Source: Methylotenera sp. (GTDB taxonomy: Bacteria > Pseudomonadota > Gammaproteobacteria > Burkholderiales > Methylophilaceae). Taken from it: 64,000 nucleotides of DNA. Each line of letters starts with the position of its first letter. Positions within the stretch are counted from its first letter, which is position 1. The notes beneath the pieces are model-generated. The model saw nothing but the letters and a program-made list of their open reading frames with translations. It searched no databases and was not told where the DNA came from. The DNA lies in assembly GCF_029946165.1 (NCBI RefSeq), contig NZ_JAQSDZ010000001.1, forward strand, positions 1 through 64,000, written 5' to 3'. This document shows positions 63,015 to 64,000 of this stretch, piece after piece. Made by a program: the position numbers and the translations under genes.

Positions 63015-63053
63015 CTTACAATACGTGCTCTAGAGTTGAGCACGTATTGTAAG
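63015..63053. terminator. Perfect 16-bp hairpin downstream of metZ
   Basis: The arms CTTACAATACGTGCTC (63015-63030) and GAGCACGTATTGTAAG (63038-63053) pair fully around a 7-nt loop, 2 bp past the metZ stop. No T-run follows on the minus strand, so it is either a factor-dependent terminator or a structure in the gyrA leader. Confidence 0.55.
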
Positions 63054-63055
63054 CA

Positions 63056-64000
63056 CTATTGTGTGAGTAAAAACAAGTCTGCTTTTAAGTCTTCCACATG
63101 CTCTAAGCCGACGGCAATTCTTACCAATCCATCTTGGATTCCTGCTGCTGCTCGCGCTTCTGCACTTACGCGGCTATGCGTAGTAGTGGCTGGATGCGTA
63201 ATGGTGCTTTTTGCATCACCAAGATTTGCTGTTATCGAAATCAGTTTGGTTGCATCAATCAACGCCCATGCGGCTTCTTGAGCTGTTTGACCAGCTTTTG
63301 GCTTAACTTCAAAACTCACTATACCGCCACCATTGCTCTGTTGTTGCATAGCGAGTGCATGTTGCGGATGAGATTTCAATCCTGGGTAAAAGACACGCGC
63401 TACCTGTGGCTGGGCTTCTAACCATGTCGCCAATACTAGTGCATTTTTAGCATGCGCTTCCATGCGAATGAATAAAGTTTCTAAACCCTTTAAAAACACC
63501 CAAGCATTAAATGCACTCATGGTCACACCTGCCGTGCGCAAGAAACCATAAACAGGCTCCATCAACTTCTTGCTGCCAAGCACTGCGCCACCCAAACATC
63601 TGCCCTGACCATCAATATACTTGGTCGCTGAGTGAATAATAACATCAGCACCCAACTCAAGTGGCCTTTGAACCGCGGGTGTACAGAAGCAATTATCCAC
63701 CACGAGATAGGCACCAGCTTGATGTGCAATATCAGCCAAGACACGAATATCGCCAACTTCAGTCATCGGGTTTGATGGCGTTTCAGCAAAAAATAGTTTA
63801 GTTTTTGGCGTAACAGCCGCTTGCCATTCAGCAGGATTCGTCAATGCAACATAAGTGACCTGCAAACCCCATCGCGCCATGATATTGCTAAACAGCTGAA
63901 CGCTAGTACCAAAAATACTACGTGAAGCCACTATATGGTCGCCAGCACTACATAAACCCATGACACAAGCTAGAATCGCCGACATACCGCTAGAGGTTGC
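63056..64000 (-). CDS. metZ: O-succinylhomoserine sulfhydrylase MetZ (5' end outside window)
   Basis: The C-terminal 314 residues of a Cys/Met-metabolism PLP enzyme; the gene runs off the right edge. The PLP Lys is in HSATKYIDGQG; FAETPSNPMTEV, GVTMSAFNAWVFLKGLETL and SITANLGDAKSTITHPATTTHS are typical of MetZ, which uses sulfide directly to make homocysteine. That would consume sulfide from the cys pathway in the same window. MetB or MetC-type relatives are possible but fit less well. Confidence 0.88.
   Translation of the reverse strand, partial: ATSSGMSAILACVMGLCSAGDHIVASRSIFGTSVQLFSNIMARWGLQVTYVALTNPAEWQAAVTPKTKLFFAETPSNPMTEVGDIRVLADIAHQAGAYLVVDNCFCTPAVQRPLELGADVIIHSATKYIDGQGRCLGGAVLGSKKLMEPVYGFLRTAGVTMSAFNAWVFLKGLETLFIRMEAHAKNALVLATWLEAQPQVARVFYPGLKSHPQHALAMQQQSNGGGIVSFEVKPKAGQTAQEAAWALIDATKLISITANLGDAKSTITHPATTTHSRVSAEARAAAGIQDGLVRIAVGLEHVEDLKADLFLLTQ

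Overview
The window looks like the chromosome of a methylotrophic betaproteobacterium of the Methylophilaceae (Methylotenera-like). The basis is a lanthanide-type methanol dehydrogenase gene (xoxF), a complete pqqABCDE set, formate-tetrahydrofolate ligase, a gyrA-serC-pheA-hisC block typical of Betaproteobacteria, and AT-rich sequence. The family assignment is inferred from gene content and protein resemblance, not from a database search.

Layout. 1-1400: decayed end of a phage-like element (YdaU/DUF1376 protein, a small ORF, a frameshifted phage-type gene, arm-like direct repeats). 1500-5500: small housekeeping genes (S4 RNA-binding protein, IF-1 with a TTG start, cold-shock protein, SemiSWEET), a PQQ-domain lipoprotein and a REP-like element. 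5500-18900: hpt, then a one-directional surface-polysaccharide cluster read right to left. It begins with an EPS-associated MarR-type regulator and runs through glycosyltransferases, a Wzx/MurJ-like flippase, two methyltransferases and sugar-nucleotide epimerases to a phosphoglycosyl transferase and a WbpM/CapD-type dehydratase; no polymerase was recognised. 19000-38500: Hsp15, Lon-like protease, MoaE/MoaD, RmuC, a CHASE2-SH3-M48 operon, a MscS-like membrane protein, an AI-2E family transporter, a YigZ protein, formate-THF ligase, a HerA-like ATPase, a GGDEF/EAL protein and a sigma-54 activator of the AcoR type.

38500-40750: xoxF, divergent from the sigma-54 activator. A textbook -24/-12 promoter lies in front of xoxF, and inverted repeats about 130 bp further upstream sit where an activator would bind. 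40750-50800: zinc alcohol dehydrogenase, DUF302 lipoprotein, then the sulfate assimilation region: cysB divergent from a TauE-type permease, cysI, a DUF934 protein, cysH (iron-sulfur type), cysD and cysN, followed by a 7Fe ferredoxin and a YgjP-type metallopeptidase. 50800-55700: Bcr/CflA exporter and pqqABCDE, including the 23-residue PqqA, with a hairpin between pqqA and pqqB. 55800-64000: aroG, hisC, pheA, serC, gyrA and the 3' part of metZ.

The genes fit together around methanol oxidation: PQQ made by pqqABCDE would serve XoxF (and perhaps the PQQ lipoprotein), formaldehyde/formate carbon can enter the folate pool through Fhs, and the xoxF promoter points to activator-dependent sigma-54 control. 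That regulatory pair is the most interesting signal in the window. No rRNA gene, convincing tRNA gene, CRISPR array or intact insertion sequence was seen.
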